64,000 bases of DNA from Polytrichum commune (GCA_950295325.1 OX485807.1:10321001-10385000), one strand, 5' to 3'; positions 36,380 to 48,956 are shown, numbered from the stretch's first letter. Notes: generated by a model not told the origin, from the letters alone. Translations and numbers: made by a program.

Positions 36380-37438
36380 CATGTTGGAATATTAGGTTTT
36401 TGTTTTTAGGAAAGAGTTGGCGGCTAGTATCCTATGCTGAAGAAAGGATCCAAGGGAAGACGACGAGTACTTAAAGGAAATCCCCCCACCAAGGGACTCT
36501 TTTTGCATCTCAGATGTGGGTTGCGCTCTTGAGACCCTTGTAGTGTGGTGGATACTTGTTTCGCGCAGGTATAGATCCTATTGCAATGAACCTATTATAC
36601 CCTAAACCCATATTCGATTTGCACTATCTGGATCTCTGAATGCGATGGATTCTATTTCTGACAGGTATTGTTCACGCTTCAAGTGTCCTATTATGACGCC
36701 GCAAATTACGGAACTTTACGGACGCGCGTCCGTAAACATTACATCTCTTGACTTATTTGCTTATTGAATATCTCATATCTTATTGAATATCTCAGTGGCT
36801 CGTTGCATCATTGAGTATCTCAATCTATTTTCATTGGCTCATTGAGCATTTACAAGTAGGTTTACGGACGCGCGTCCGTAAACATGCATCATTTTGGTGT
36901 CACATGGTGGTATGTCATCTACAATGTGGGCTGTGAATTATTATTTGTTTTGATAGTATGCATATTTGTTCTGATGAATATTTACGGACGCGCGTCCGTA
37001 AATCTTGAACCTTTTGCATATGTTCTAGTAATGAGGTAAAGGTAGGTTTTCGGACGCGCGTCCGTAAACATACAAACCTCTTGCATCTGTTTAGTAATGA
37101 GGTAAATGTATGTTTATGGACGCGCGTCCGTAAACAGACAAACCGTTGGTACACATTCAAATACATTACTGGTAAGGCCAGGAGGTAAAATTTAGTGTAA
37201 ATGTAAATGGGGCTGGGACTTCTTGGTTTCTTGCAACCCTATTTGTTTTGGACACAATTGTCATTTGACATAGGGATGTTTACGGACGGGCGTCCGTAAA
37301 CATACATTGTCTAATTTGCCAAGACGTTTGCGCCTAACCCTGACATCTCTTATCAGATAATGATTTGCGGACGGGCGTCCATAAACATACACTGCTTATA
37401 TTTTATCTCATTCTTCATTTGGCTCTCTTGTAGTGGCC
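36380..37438 (+). promoter_or_regulatory. Upstream region of the transposase gene with seven palindromes
   Basis: Palindromes lie at 36715, 36861, 36981, 37047, 37113, 37279 and 37363. The last ends 54 bases before the ATG. This mirrors the array in front of the divergent ParB-like gene. A TTGTAG acceptor-like sequence directly before the ATG (37428-37433) suggests that a 5' leader intron is possible. Confidence 0.45.
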
Positions 37439-40400
37439 ATGGATTCCGACGTCGGTGATAGTGCGTCCGATTTCTCCTCGGAACCGTCAAGCTATGCTAG
37501 CGAGTTTGAGGATGTCGTGGAACAGGAAGCTACAAATGGTGTGGCCGATGCAGATGATGAAATCATACCACCATGTGAGGGTTATTCGCGGGAGCAGTGG
37601 GTTGATCTTGATGTTGTACTACTCAATGCATGTGTTGTTCCCGTGGCCAACGGTGTTTGTAGGAACTCGAATCCAACGGATTGTATTGATGCAAAACCCC
37701 TCGGGGAGGACGATGTTGGGGTGTGCATATTGAACTCCTTACTTCCATCGGAAGTGCCTCCTGGTTGGAGGTTCTCTCTCCGTCGATGGCCTTTGCGAAG
37801 TGTTCATCACGATGGTGTGAGCTTGTGGGATCAATCCCGCCGATTTGAGCAACTGCAACAGTCTTTGTTCGCCACAATGCGTCCCAGACAAGGTCGTCGT
37901 AAATATGATTCCGTTCGTGTGCCTCGTGAACCCACGCAGCGTCGTCGAGATCATACATTGGGAGACACATCTATTAGGTCCGTAGCCACAAAGGATTGTT
38001 GTGCGAAGAAGTGCTGCCAACTATTTCCCCGTGGCAAAATCAAATCTTTGAGGCAAGAGATGTGGCTTGCCGACTTTCGTATGCGGTCTGCAAAGAAACT
38101 TGAAGTACATCGCAACATGCACTTGGATGCCGGATGTTGTAAGGTTGTGACCTTGGAAAATATAGAAGTTTGTTGCCGGGCATGGTACATTATTCATGCC
38201 GTTTCAAAGGCAGATTTTTATAGGTTCCGGAACTACTCGTTGCAAGGAAGGTGTTATCGGTTCCATGGCAACTCAAGTACAAAGAAGCCCAAGGAGGCAA
38301 CACTCCAAGCGGCTGCAACTTTGTCAACCATCATTATGCCATTAGCGGATGCGATGCCACACAAGACACGCACTTTGCCGTCGGGGGAAAAGGTTGTTCA
38401 GATGGTTTTACCCACAGGGACAAAATGGAAGAACATACTCGTGGATGTTAATGAAGTTGGTGAAAATGTTGGATGTGGGCCGATTTCGTTGTCAAAATTG
38501 AGTGTGATCAAGAATCAACAGTTCGCTGAATACATTACGAAGAGACCCGGGGATAAGTTTGCTAGGTGTTCTACTTGTGAAAAATATAAAGGCCTTCGAG
38601 ACGCACATCCAATAGGGACCGAGTCGCACACCAGACATCAACAGAAATACATTGAGCATGTCAACAACCAGGAGGCACACCGTCAAGACTACTACAAGAA
38701 TCGCGCCTTATCGATAATGAGGCCGAACGAGGTGTTGACAATCATTCATGACAAAATGGACCATGCGAAGACCGCTTGCCCTTGTTATGCATGGAAAATA
38801 AAGGCCACAGATGGATATTTCAAGCTGCCAATATCTGTCATAGGTTCGTTGGTTTTCATTTTTTTGGCGTGCCCACATACTCATTTTTAAGAGTTACGGA
38901 TGCGCATCCGTAACTCGTCTGTGCATGGTTGTTCCTTACTTGCGGCAATATCATATTTCCTTCATATATATGATATTGGAATGTACTTCTCATTTGTATG
39001 TCTTAATTCAGGTATGATTGCACATGGCCATGTGGACATCAAGTATGCACATTATGGCTTGGATTTCTATCCAGGCGACGCCAATCATACCGTAGGGTCT
39101 TTTGCAAAACTTCTACGAGATCTTGAGAGTCCGCCAACATCATCCTCGCGTGCTCTTTTTGTTGGATGTGGAACAACTCCGATTTATGAGGCTATGCTAG
39201 AGGGGAAGGAAGTTTGTCTATCTTCACTTCAAGAACCGCCTGAACAACCCGTTCTTGCTAAACCTTTGCCTCGAACTCTACACGTGCAACTTGACAATTG
39301 TGCCAAAGATAACAAATGTCGATACGTGTTTTGTTTCTGGTCATTGCTGGTAGCCAAGGGCATTTTCAAAGAAGTGTTTGTGTCTTTTTTGATGGTTGGC
39401 CACACGCACGATGACATCGACGCTTCATTTGGACGTTGGAGTATGAAGTTGCACGAGGAGGATTTTCCGACAATTCCTCTTCTCATGAAATCATATATGG
39501 ATTTGGACAATGTGCCAGTCATTCCACATTTGATTGAAGAAGTGTCCGATTTCAAATGGTTTATAAAACCATTCATTCTTAAGGGGTCTGACCGACTAGT
39601 GGGCCACACCAAGGCTCAACAATTCCGATTTTATATGCGTGACGATGGTCTGCCCGCCATGCAATTCAAAGTTTTGTGCACTTCCCCGAATTGGGGTCCG
39701 GAAGAAGGGATACTCATTTGGCGCAAAAACGAAGATGGCAAATGTGTGCTACCTGATGGTGAGCCGAAGCCTTGCACACCCAGCCCCATGAGGAATGGGC
39801 CAGAAATCATCAAAGGTATATCCGGATTCATTGAGTATTGGAAAGAATTGTGCGAGGAAGACATCACAAGACGTGTTAGGGATACCCACGAACCATTGAT
39901 TGCGTATTGGGATCGCATTCGCACGGCATTGATAGCATCCGATGTTGATACACATTCATGTTTGACACAAGGGTTTTGGCCACAAAGTCGAGTGACAGTC
40001 GTGGAATCTGAGACCATGTTGTTCAACAATGGGGACGTTCGTGAAGAGTTCGCTGCGGACGATCATTATGTTGGCCCTGCTCGCAATCGACCGGAGCCGT
40101 TGTTTCGTGTTGGGGTTGATTGCCACGAAGGTTATTTGCTGCTCGTACGTGCTGGGGATGAGGAGCATCCCAAGCCAATTTGGTTGGTGAAAGCATTGTC
40201 ATCACCAAACTTTGTTCCAACTAGTCCAAATTTTCGCCAAATTGAGGTGGAATATTGCCGTCCAAGCACCAAAGATCAAAATGTGCTCCAGACATATTTA
40301 GGGTGGGACACCAAAAAAGGTTTCAATGGACAATGGACTCATCATACGAACCAGTTTGGATAAACACAGATACCATACTTTGTGCTTGGAAACCACGCAA

Positions 40401-40539
40401 AGGTTCGAAATCAGAGACAATGACCATCCCGCAAAAACATATAGATTTTGCCAAAGACAACTTGGCACGTATCGCAGCTGCGGAAAACGATCTTGAAAAT
40501 GGAAATGAAGTTGAAGATGAAGATGAAGAGGGGGAATGA
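37439..40539 (+). CDS. DUF7869-type transposase-like protein, two exons, with a 3' frameshift
   Basis: Exon 1 is 37439-38843 and exon 2 starts at 39012; the split codon joins cleanly as GGT (ISVIG|MIAHGH). The ATG at 37439 is used because the in-frame GTG just upstream is not a eukaryotic start. The N-terminus is acidic and Ser-rich. Then come 'CSTCEKYKG' (near residue 377) and 'IIHDKMDHAK', and in exon 2 'LHVQLDNCAKDNKCRYV' (D near 563) and 'FLMVGHTHDDIDASFGRWS' (about 598). This LDN…GHTHxDID pattern is characteristic of DUF7869 proteins, which have an RNase-H-like transposase/integrase look. Read straight, the frame stops at 40363 after about 918 residues. One extra A in the A6 run at 40313-40318 would extend it in frame to 40539 with an acidic tail, about 977 residues. 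The 168-bp intron holds a perfect 26-bp palindrome. Confidence 0.75.
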
Positions 40540-41155
40540 TATTGACGTACGTCGGGACCAAAGTTAGTTGAAATGTGTATTTGTTTGTCATTAATATATG
40601 ACATTGGGGTTGAATATTATATTAGACACATTTTATAGATTACAACTAGTATAATATTATTGCATGACTGTATTGATTTACGGATGTGGAATCACCCTTC
40701 CCATGCGCTATCAAATGTTTTCTAGTATATGTTTATATTTACGGATGTGGAATCCAAACTATTTAATATTGCATATTATGTTAATTTGTAAATTCTAATT
40801 AACATTGTCAATTTATTTTAAGTATTGTTGCAATTGGGATGTGCCATTCAATTCAACCACAATAGGCCAAGAGCTTTATGTTTCGGATGCGATTCCAAGA
40901 GTCAATACATATAAAATTAGATGGCTATTTATGGATTCATTACTTTTGTTCAACACAATCCCAAAAAAACAAATAATCGTGTAATTGTGTCATTTGATTC
41001 TCATCCCCATACTTACTATATTTAGTAATATATAGTTCCATCGCATATGGATTTCTAAAACATTATGATGTAATTGTTCCCGATGTTCCCGATGTTCCCT
41101 ACGTTCACAATATTCGCATCCGAAACTATGGGTCCAATTTATTTTGAGACTTTCC

Positions 41156-41183
41156 AAAGTCTCCAAATAACGAATATAGTGTT
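41156..41183 (-). repeat. Right terminal inverted repeat of the 16.5-kb element
   Basis: Exact reverse complement of 24659-24686, ending …CGAATATAGTGTT. It is followed directly by GAAT (41184-41187), the possible target duplication. It lies about 620 bases after the end of the transposase reading frame. Confidence 0.85.
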
Positions 41184-41187
41184 GAAT

Positions 41188-44100
41188 TCAAGAATTGCTA
41201 GAAATGGATACTCACTAAAGTATTTCATTCAAAATAGATGTCCCTAAAGTTTAATTTTTCTTCCCACATGGTCACCTTATTTTCCATCGAGACAACCTAT
41301 TTAGCTTGTCTCACCACAAAAGCTAGGTGACCACCAAATTATCCGATTTTGGACATGTAGGATTCCATGTCACTTCCTCATCCATTTTCTAACATGCTCA
41401 ACCGTGGTCACTTTTATTTTTGGTGACCTTGTGCTAAAGAAAGTGGGTCAATCACTCATTTCTCAACCAATGACATGTATTAGGAAGCCGTAGTCATGGT
41501 CATTGGTCATTAGTGCAAACATGCCCTAAATATCTTGGATTTGCATTCCAAAATGAACAAGATGCACTATTGAATAATGTTTTGAATGAAGCCTGATACA
41601 CTTCATCATAATAGTCTTTAAGGCACTATGATAATGAAGCATGGGATCACATTCATAGTAACCCCTTCATAATAGAGCCAAACGATCACCTTGGGTAAAT
41701 AGACCTAGTAAGTATCACATTCAGTGTTTTGATATGTTAATGTCATATTGTCACAATGTTTAAATTCGAACACAAAGTTATTGGAATTAACTTGTTTTGT
41801 TAGAAGAATTGAAGATGCTGAGAAATGAAAACCATTGCATGAAAATGATATCCAAGTTTTAAGTGGGTGCATGTGTTTGGGGGGGGGGGTATTCAAATCC
41901 ACAACATCTCTTTCCCAAGGTCCACAATATTGTCTAGGATAACCTCTTATTCTATAGGAGATGATGGAACTCTCCCTAACAACATCAACCATAAAACACA
42001 AGGTGGGAGTGTATTTTGGAATATTAGCCTATCTATATGCGAGCGCGTTAACTATGGCATGGATGTGCATAGGGACACACAATACTTAAATATATGAACA
42101 TAAGTTACTTGATACATCATTGTCTTTAAATCGCATCAACAAGAAAAAGGATAATCACATAACAACCCTATCTGCACAAAGAACGATACATTTGTATTTT
42201 GAGAAACATATGAAGTGCATGTCAACCATTGGGTACCTCATGGATAAGACACAAGGATGACCCAATCGAACATTTTCAAAGATTCATGTTGTGGATAGAG
42301 ATATGACTTAGATACCAAATAAATATCTTGAATAAACTTGTGGTTTTAATCAATCATCATGCAGACTGGTATAAATTTGTTCAAATAAATTTCTATCAAA
42401 ACAAATGCAGTGACTCTAACATTGATACTTACACTATATACATAGAATTTGCATCAATAACAATTAACAAGTTTGGCATTGCATTTTAAAATACACTAAG
42501 GTAGTAGCACCTTAAACCAAGAAGTTAATGTATTTTGGTATACATGTGGTAGCCTTATGAACCGAAAAAATGTCCTAGATAAAAAATTAAAAAAACCAAG
42601 TGTATTGTAAGTCCCCCCCCCCCTCCCCCTCCAATATTGAAATAAACACAAGATTTAAAGTGAAAATTGTGTTGTCATCCTGTACTGTTAAGGAGGGAGG
42701 AATGCCGATTCATGAGCAAGCTCATGTGAGCTTGCTCGAGTTTGAATAATTTTATTTTTGTAAAGTAGGTCCATATGACCATGTCTTTATGTTTCATGGG
42801 CATGCTATGAAAAAAAATCTACAAACCCTAGGCAATTAAATTTATCACGGGTTGTTCAGATTACCTAGACTACGTGGGGACAAGATTAAAATTTAAGTGC
42901 AATACTTCACGGGTCCAACTTCTATATTGATACGTGGAATTGGGTTGCCTTCTCAAATATATAAATTACCCTTGCAAATCACCTTGGTCAAAACTATAAC
43001 ACAAAAATATTTCTTTTCAATTTAAGTAGTATAAGAAGATAGATAATATTGTAACAAATTCTTCTCCCAAATGTTTATACACGATGCAACATGGATACAA
43101 GTTCAAAAGCCTACATTAAATGAGATTTGCAAATGCCAAAGAAAAATAATTGTTTGAAGGGTGGTTAATAAAGGTGCCTGGGTTGGGGAAAATATTTAAG
43201 TTTTTAAAAACTATGCTATGTTATTGAGCATAGTGACCATGTAGGAGTAGTCCAAAAATCTTAACAACGTGAATTTTTATAAAGCATAGGGTTGCTAAAT
43301 AGTATGTGACGGCAAGGGTAAGGTTTGGGAAGAATTCAAAATGATTAGCCACCTCCAAATAAATGATGTTCAACCCTCCTCTCAAATCAAACTTCAACCC
43401 TTGAAAGCAATCTTCTACAACATGCCATTAACTCAATTGGCCCCATGGCCTTGCTGTTGTTTTCTAAAAATTCTTTCATCATGCATAAAGAAGTGGTGAA
43501 ACCTAAGTTATGGAAAGAAATATACGTCTATTAACCAAGGTGAATGTTTGAATCACACAGGCATGATGCAAATTCATTGAGGTCAAATAAAATTTGAGGG
43601 GGCTTGTGGACTCCTGATTTTATAGAAGGGCATGGGTCATACGCAAACCACTTTTCCAAAATTGATAAGGGATGTGCACTTGTGGGGACAAAAACCATCA
43701 AATGACAACATCAAGCAACATCACAACAACCACAACTTTGAGTGTTTGTATTCCATTCGCCAACCACCATATTTGTGTGGTTTTGTGATCTTGTGTACAT
43801 CACTCTAGCAGTTGGAATTGTCCAAAATGCATGCATAAATCCAAATATACTTAAATCTAGTTGTTAGTTTGCTGTGAAGCCAATTTTAATAATTTTTTGT
43901 TGTTGCAATTAACGAAACAATGGGGAAACGGTCTAAATATAGATGGATAAGTAATTCTCATGTGCTAAATTAAGGACCATAACTTTGGAGATAAGAAAGG
44001 GGAGATTTACCCAAGGCTATGGTATGATAGGAAGGGTTGCTAAGTTACAACCCAAGGAGAATAGACATAGTCTAGACATGAAGTCGGAGAGGATATTTTT

Positions 44101-45599
44101 CATTAGAACTTCAGGCCATAGTTGTAAAAGCTAATTTTCTGGTATTGCCGAGAGGGCAATTGTTTGGAACTTACAATAATTTAAATGTATCCAAGGTGTT
44201 TGTACTGGATTGCAAGTTGTGAATTTAATTCTTTGAGTCACAGTTAGTTTATGGTTGAATAATTCATTCCTTTCCTGAGAAGTGCTAAATTATGAAATCC
44301 ATAGTCATCGAGTCTCTGAATAACTCGAGCTCATATTGAATGTTCGTACTATGGTTTGTGGGGAATGAAAATTTGATGTGTGACTCTGGGAAATAAGCCT
44401 GAGTGTTTGTGTGGGAGTGAATTTTGTGAATGGGTGTAGGAAACTCTATACTTTAATTCAAGATTTTTGAATTACTTGTGTGCATTTCTTCTTGAGAGGG
44501 TTATTTGCAATTTATGTTTGCTATTAAGCTTTGAAAGACCTCCAGAGATTTTGTTGGGGAGTCCATGGTCTTGTGTACGTTGTGAGTGATTCTTAGAAGA
44601 GAATCAATGAAAATTGTAATCCAATCTATAGTCTTGGGGAAGATTAATTACCATCAAAGTATTTGAAATGCTCAAACCATTGACTGGGGGATACCATTGA
44701 ATTTTTTCCTATCTCTTGGACATGTTAGTGGTTAGGTGGGTGTGATGTCTCTTAATTGAGTCAAAGTGATGGAAGATGGAATGGTGATCTAATCTAACAT
44801 ATCTTCGGAGAAAAGTTAAGTGTTAAACCATGAGAGGTCAAGATAACAGTCTTGTTTCCATGTTGTGTTAACAACACAATCAAATTGCCTATGAAAACTT
44901 AAGACATGAATTTGGCTCTAAGAAAGTTCACCTAGACCCATGGTCTATGTGCAAGTTTCGAAGAGGACAAGGTTGATGAAAGAAGAGTGATATAAAATAT
45001 ACCTAATAAATTAGGTGAAAGCTTGAGGTTTGATTAAAAGCAACATACACTTGTCATACTGAGAAATTGGTGGGTGTCATTGTAATATGATGTGGGAAAT
45101 TCTTACATGAAGGAAGAAGGTTGGAGGATGAGATATTCTAGAAGAGGATGAGGCAATGGTCTCGACCTTTCAAAACAATGCAGGCTCTATTTACTGACTT
45201 TTGGGAGTTACGAAGCCAAAAGGGCAAATGCAAATTGGCATAGTCTATGAAGGGGAAGTAACCCAACCGAAAATACTTTAGTTTGTACCGAGACTAAGAT
45301 GAGATTGAGAAGATGAATAGTCTCAATGACCTAGCTCTTGTAAGTGCCACTTGGTAAATTGAACTTATGTTGAATTCACCAATATATGCTAGAGTGGAAA
45401 TCTTGAAGTAATTCAGATTTGGGTAATTAAACCTATTAAATGATAGAGATGGAATGAGTGTTCAAATATGCAATTGTTCAAGAAATGAAAGCATAAATCA
45501 AATATCGAGCTAAAAATGGAGAAATGAAAGAACTAAAGCATGTTCAACTAATCTTGTTGTGGCTTGACTTATTGCTGCAATTTATAGATACAATGGTTA
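41188..45599. other. Intergenic; no gene recognised
   Basis: AT-rich DNA with a G-run near 41877-41887 and a C-run near 42608-42620. The few frames of 70-100 codons near 41705-42097 overlap on opposite strands. No repeats with clear ends were found. Confidence 0.45.
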
Positions 45600-47760
45600 C
45601 CTTGGCAAAGACCAGGTAAAAGACCATTGTCAGACAGTACAACTAAGATCTTGCTTAATCAAAGAATATTGAGAAATCATGTAAGGGTGACCGCACCACC
45701 TTTTCAAGTTACATTAAAAGGGTTTAATTCATTCGAGACAATTACATACACCAAAATGCCCTTGGCTTTGGTAAAGAGACTCAAATGGGTTACTACATGC
45801 AAGACAATTAACTATGGTTGTGCCTATGCTTGAGCACCACACTTGGTGTAGTAGTAAATTTTGGATTTTTTCTGTTCAAAACTGGAATTGTAGAAGCATA
45901 GTCTTTACTTAACTAGATATTACCTAGGTGGACTAGTGAGGACAGGGCAATAGTCTAGTGAGAGCTGAACATACATTAGTAAGGGCTATGGTCTGTTGGC
46001 AGCCGAGGCGGTTACATGCACTCGGCATAATTCCAGGAAGTAGAGGTAATATAGTAGGAGAGAGGCATTAGATAGACAAGAGAGGCTGGGAGAGCCGGGA
46101 GATAGAAAAACATATTTTTTGCGTCTCAGATTTTTGTGAACTTACATTGATTGAACTTGTTAGCTTAAATAGTTCAATCTGCAAGTGGCAGATTTGTTGT
46201 ATTCCAGGGTGTATGTACTGGAATTTTGAGTTTGGATTTTGTTGTGATATTCTACTTGTAAAAGGTTGGTTGAGTGAGGCAACATAGTTGGAAGTAGAAT
46301 TTACAGCAGTAAAAGGATAAAATCATATTTATACTTCGAGTCCATTGTCTTGTGGTTGTGTGTTGTTGTCCTTTGTAAGTTTAATGTGGATTTTGACATT
46401 GTTAATTGCAGAATTTACTGTGTCAATGTGAATACGAGTAAACAACAAATGCAGGGATTGCTCTAAGTTGTTTATGTCTAATTCTGATTTGATGGTCTTG
46501 CCTCATCTTGATTGCAACCTTTTAAGTCTATTCTTGCATTATTTATCGGGTAAGGCAGGGACCATAGGCAAATGAATCTACAGTAATTACCGAATTAGGA
46601 ATCATATTGTTTACAGCTATTGCCTAATCAGATTAATTACAAGAGATATTGAAGCTACGTGAGAGGTTTCGAGGCCATTGTCTGCGAGGGATATGGTTCG
46701 AGAGAATAGCCTTACATTCTGCTGATCGTTACAAATAACGAAATCAAGATGTCTAAGTGGATAATTTATCGTCTTAGGCCTCGCATAGGTAATTATTATG
46801 TTGAGGTTACTTGCGCGGAGAGATACAGCGATCTGAGAGAAATTAGAACCTATAGATTTAGTAATAAGCTAAATACTGAGATTACAGTCCATTGACTGTT
46901 TTACTTGAGCACGATGATGAAATAGTTAATGTACCTCAGAATGTAACAGAAACAAATCATGAACTCTGATTGGATATGGTTTTGTAATTGCATTAATATA
47001 ATGTGAAAACCATGTGATGAACCCATCTCGTATAAAGATAAGTAGCTTATCGAAGCCATAAACTTACAGTAGAGAAGATGCATTGTCCTTGTATGGAAAT
47101 ATTTAACTGAACTAAGATTGAGGCTATGGCCTGGCTAGTATAAATGCCATTCGTGTTATATTCTAACTATTGATAGGATGTAAAGCATTCACCTGTCGAG
47201 ACGATTGACTGTGAAGGGTCAACGTGGCGCGGTGAAGATTAATGGACATACCGCGTATGAAAGAGGTGAGTACCGATTGACAACTAAGATCTTAAGGGAA
47301 TTAAGAATCATTGGTAATACCATTATCTTTATGAATTGAATTGCTTAAGCATTGCTTGCAAGAGGGAAAGATAGAAGTAATTAATTAATTTTGTATTTTG
47401 AGAAATAAGAAATGGACAATATAACTTTATGAAATGCGTGAGGATATGTTGACGCGCATAAGTGGTGATGACCTATTGACGCAATGAAGGAGAGAATAAT
47501 TACTTTGATTAAAACTAGGTAGGAGACCATTGTCTGACATTATAACTAAAATCCTCTTAAATTGAAGGAGACGGAAAATCCGGAAAGGATGACTGCACGG
47601 ACTTTTCAAGTTGCATTAAATATGATTAATTAATATAAGATTATTGACCATCCCAAAGTGCCCGTGGCTTTGGTATCGAGACAAAAATGGGTTACTCGCG
47701 CAAGACTATTGACTATGGTTGTGCCTATGCTTGTACACCGCACTTGGTCCAATTAAAATG
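45600..47760 (+). repeat. Two copies of a ~250-bp repeat (45600-45860 and 47505-47760)
   Basis: Shared blocks in order are AGACCATTGTC, 'TTTTCAAGTT(A/G)CATTAAA', 'TGCCC(T/G)TGGCTTTGGTA', 'TGGGTTACT' and 'CTATGGTTGTGCCTATGCTTG'. The copies are in direct orientation about 1.9 kb apart. A 68-codon frame in the first copy is not kept in the second, so this is a non-coding repeat. Confidence 0.6.
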
Positions 47761-48297
47761 AACTCATTGCTAGACTATTGCCTAGAAAATTAGAGTGAGG
47801 CGAGAGACTGTCACATTTGCATGTATTGACATGGAGAAGTTTTTAGAGTTTTTACCCCTTACCCATAAACCAATTGTCAGTCTTAATTTGGAATGAAGTG
47901 AAATAACGTTGTGTTTTCCCTAATAATCCTTATCTGGGACACCTAGATGATAAATAAGTCACATTTTAAGTCTTCCCTGATTGTTTCCCTGGTTGTTTGT
48001 TTAAGCCAAAAACTACACCATAATTGGTTTAATTAAAGTGAACTCATTACCATACTATTGCCTGAGTAAATAATGTGAGATTGAGTGATTGTCAAAATTA
48101 CATGTATTGACATGAAGAGATTTTAAAGTCTTTATTCTCTAAATCATAATATGACTATTAATGAAACCCTAAAACAAAGTGAAAGAACCTTGTGTTTTCC
48201 CCAAATAAACTCATTTGAGACAGTTAGATGATACACAAATCACCTTTTAAGTCTTACATGAGTGTTTTCCCGGGTTTGTTTGTAACCAAAAACCTAA
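47751..48297 (+). repeat. Tandem duplication of a ~270-bp unit
   Basis: Unit 1 (47751-48029) and unit 2 (48030-48297) share blocks. These are AATTAAA(A/G)TGAACTCATT, ACTATTGCCT, ACATGTATTGACATG/GCATGTATTGACATG, TTGTGTTTTCCC, TTAGATGAT and 'CCGGGTTTGTTTGT'-like. It is diverged, non-coding, and directly follows the second 47.5-kb repeat. Confidence 0.6.
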
Positions 48298-48956
48298 CCT
48301 ACATTCGTACATTCACGTGGCATGAGGAGTCCAATCCTTGTGGGAAGGGGGGAGGGGGGGCGCATTTGCAAATAATTTAGAAAACCAAAGTGAGTTAGAA
48401 GTGAAAAGTCATTTAATAATACACTTCAAGTTTAAATTAATTTTTTTTCAAGTGATTGCATCTCAATTGCACAAATTCCAATCATATGCAACAAAGCATT
48501 TTTTGAAATGTATAGATTTTTATTTTTTCTAATTTCATATAGGATTAATGGATATTTTTCAATCATTGCCAGTAATGTTCCTTCAATATTCTCACTTTTG
48601 GCTTTGTAGTATGAGTATTAAACATTATTAGGGAGGCACTTTAAGATTCTGAATGAATTGTTGTATGTTGTAAATGTGATGTGGTCTAATTGTGCTTTAT
48701 TAGAGTGGAGCCTAGGATTTGTCAACACTATAATTGAATAAAGTTATGTGTTACATGATGAAATGTGCTAACATTTGATTGTCATGTTTATGTATACATG
48801 TTTTTCTTTTGTTTGGGTACTACTAATATTTGCTACCTTGTTGTTGATGTCTGTTTAGTTTATAAATGTCTATAAAGATTTTTATTTTTGTCAAAATCTT
48901 GTCTACAAAAAAATAAAAATAAAAACACAAAAATACTTAATCCATTTATAAAACAA

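Larger units (their letters stand above)
27021..38916. repeat. Dispersed CpG-rich palindrome, core ACGGACGCGCGTCCGT, more than 20 copies
   Basis: 22-bp palindromes (TTTACGGACG plus its complement) at 27021, 30116, 30167, 30217, 31592, 31700, 31792, 31844, 31898, 31951, 32003, 32057, 32180, 32246, 36715, 36861, 36981, 37047, 37113, 37279 and 37363, with variants at 28539, 28597 and 28665. A perfect 26-bp version (GCGCAT-type centre… GGATGCGCATCC) lies at 38891-38916. One core lies inside coding exon C (27137-27150). They occur only inside the large element: in both introns of the ParB-like gene, in the transposase intron, and in both upstream regions. Confidence 0.9.
24659..41183. mobile_element. 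16.5-kb DUF7869-type DNA transposon with HAD phosphatase and ParB-like cargo
   Basis: Bounded by 28-bp perfect inverted repeats and a possible 4-bp duplication. It contains an HAD/FCP1-like gene (24993-26677, -), a ParB-like three-exon gene (27056-31546, -) and a divergent transposase gene (37439-40539, +). Between them lie arrays of a CpG-rich palindrome and a T-poor low-complexity tract (32345-33020). A nested inverted-repeat element (33404-35069) is also present. The cargo genes recur in the same order in a decayed relative at 53.46-59.83 kb, which ends in a matching terminal repeat. That recurrence is the best evidence that the whole block is one mobile unit. The superfamily is not one I can name with confidence. 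Confidence 0.8.

Noticed and set aside
31546-41183. CRISPR-like array suggested by regularly spaced palindromes
   Set aside because: Spacers at the densest part are nearly identical to each other, copies also sit in introns and far apart, and the setting is a eukaryotic transposon.
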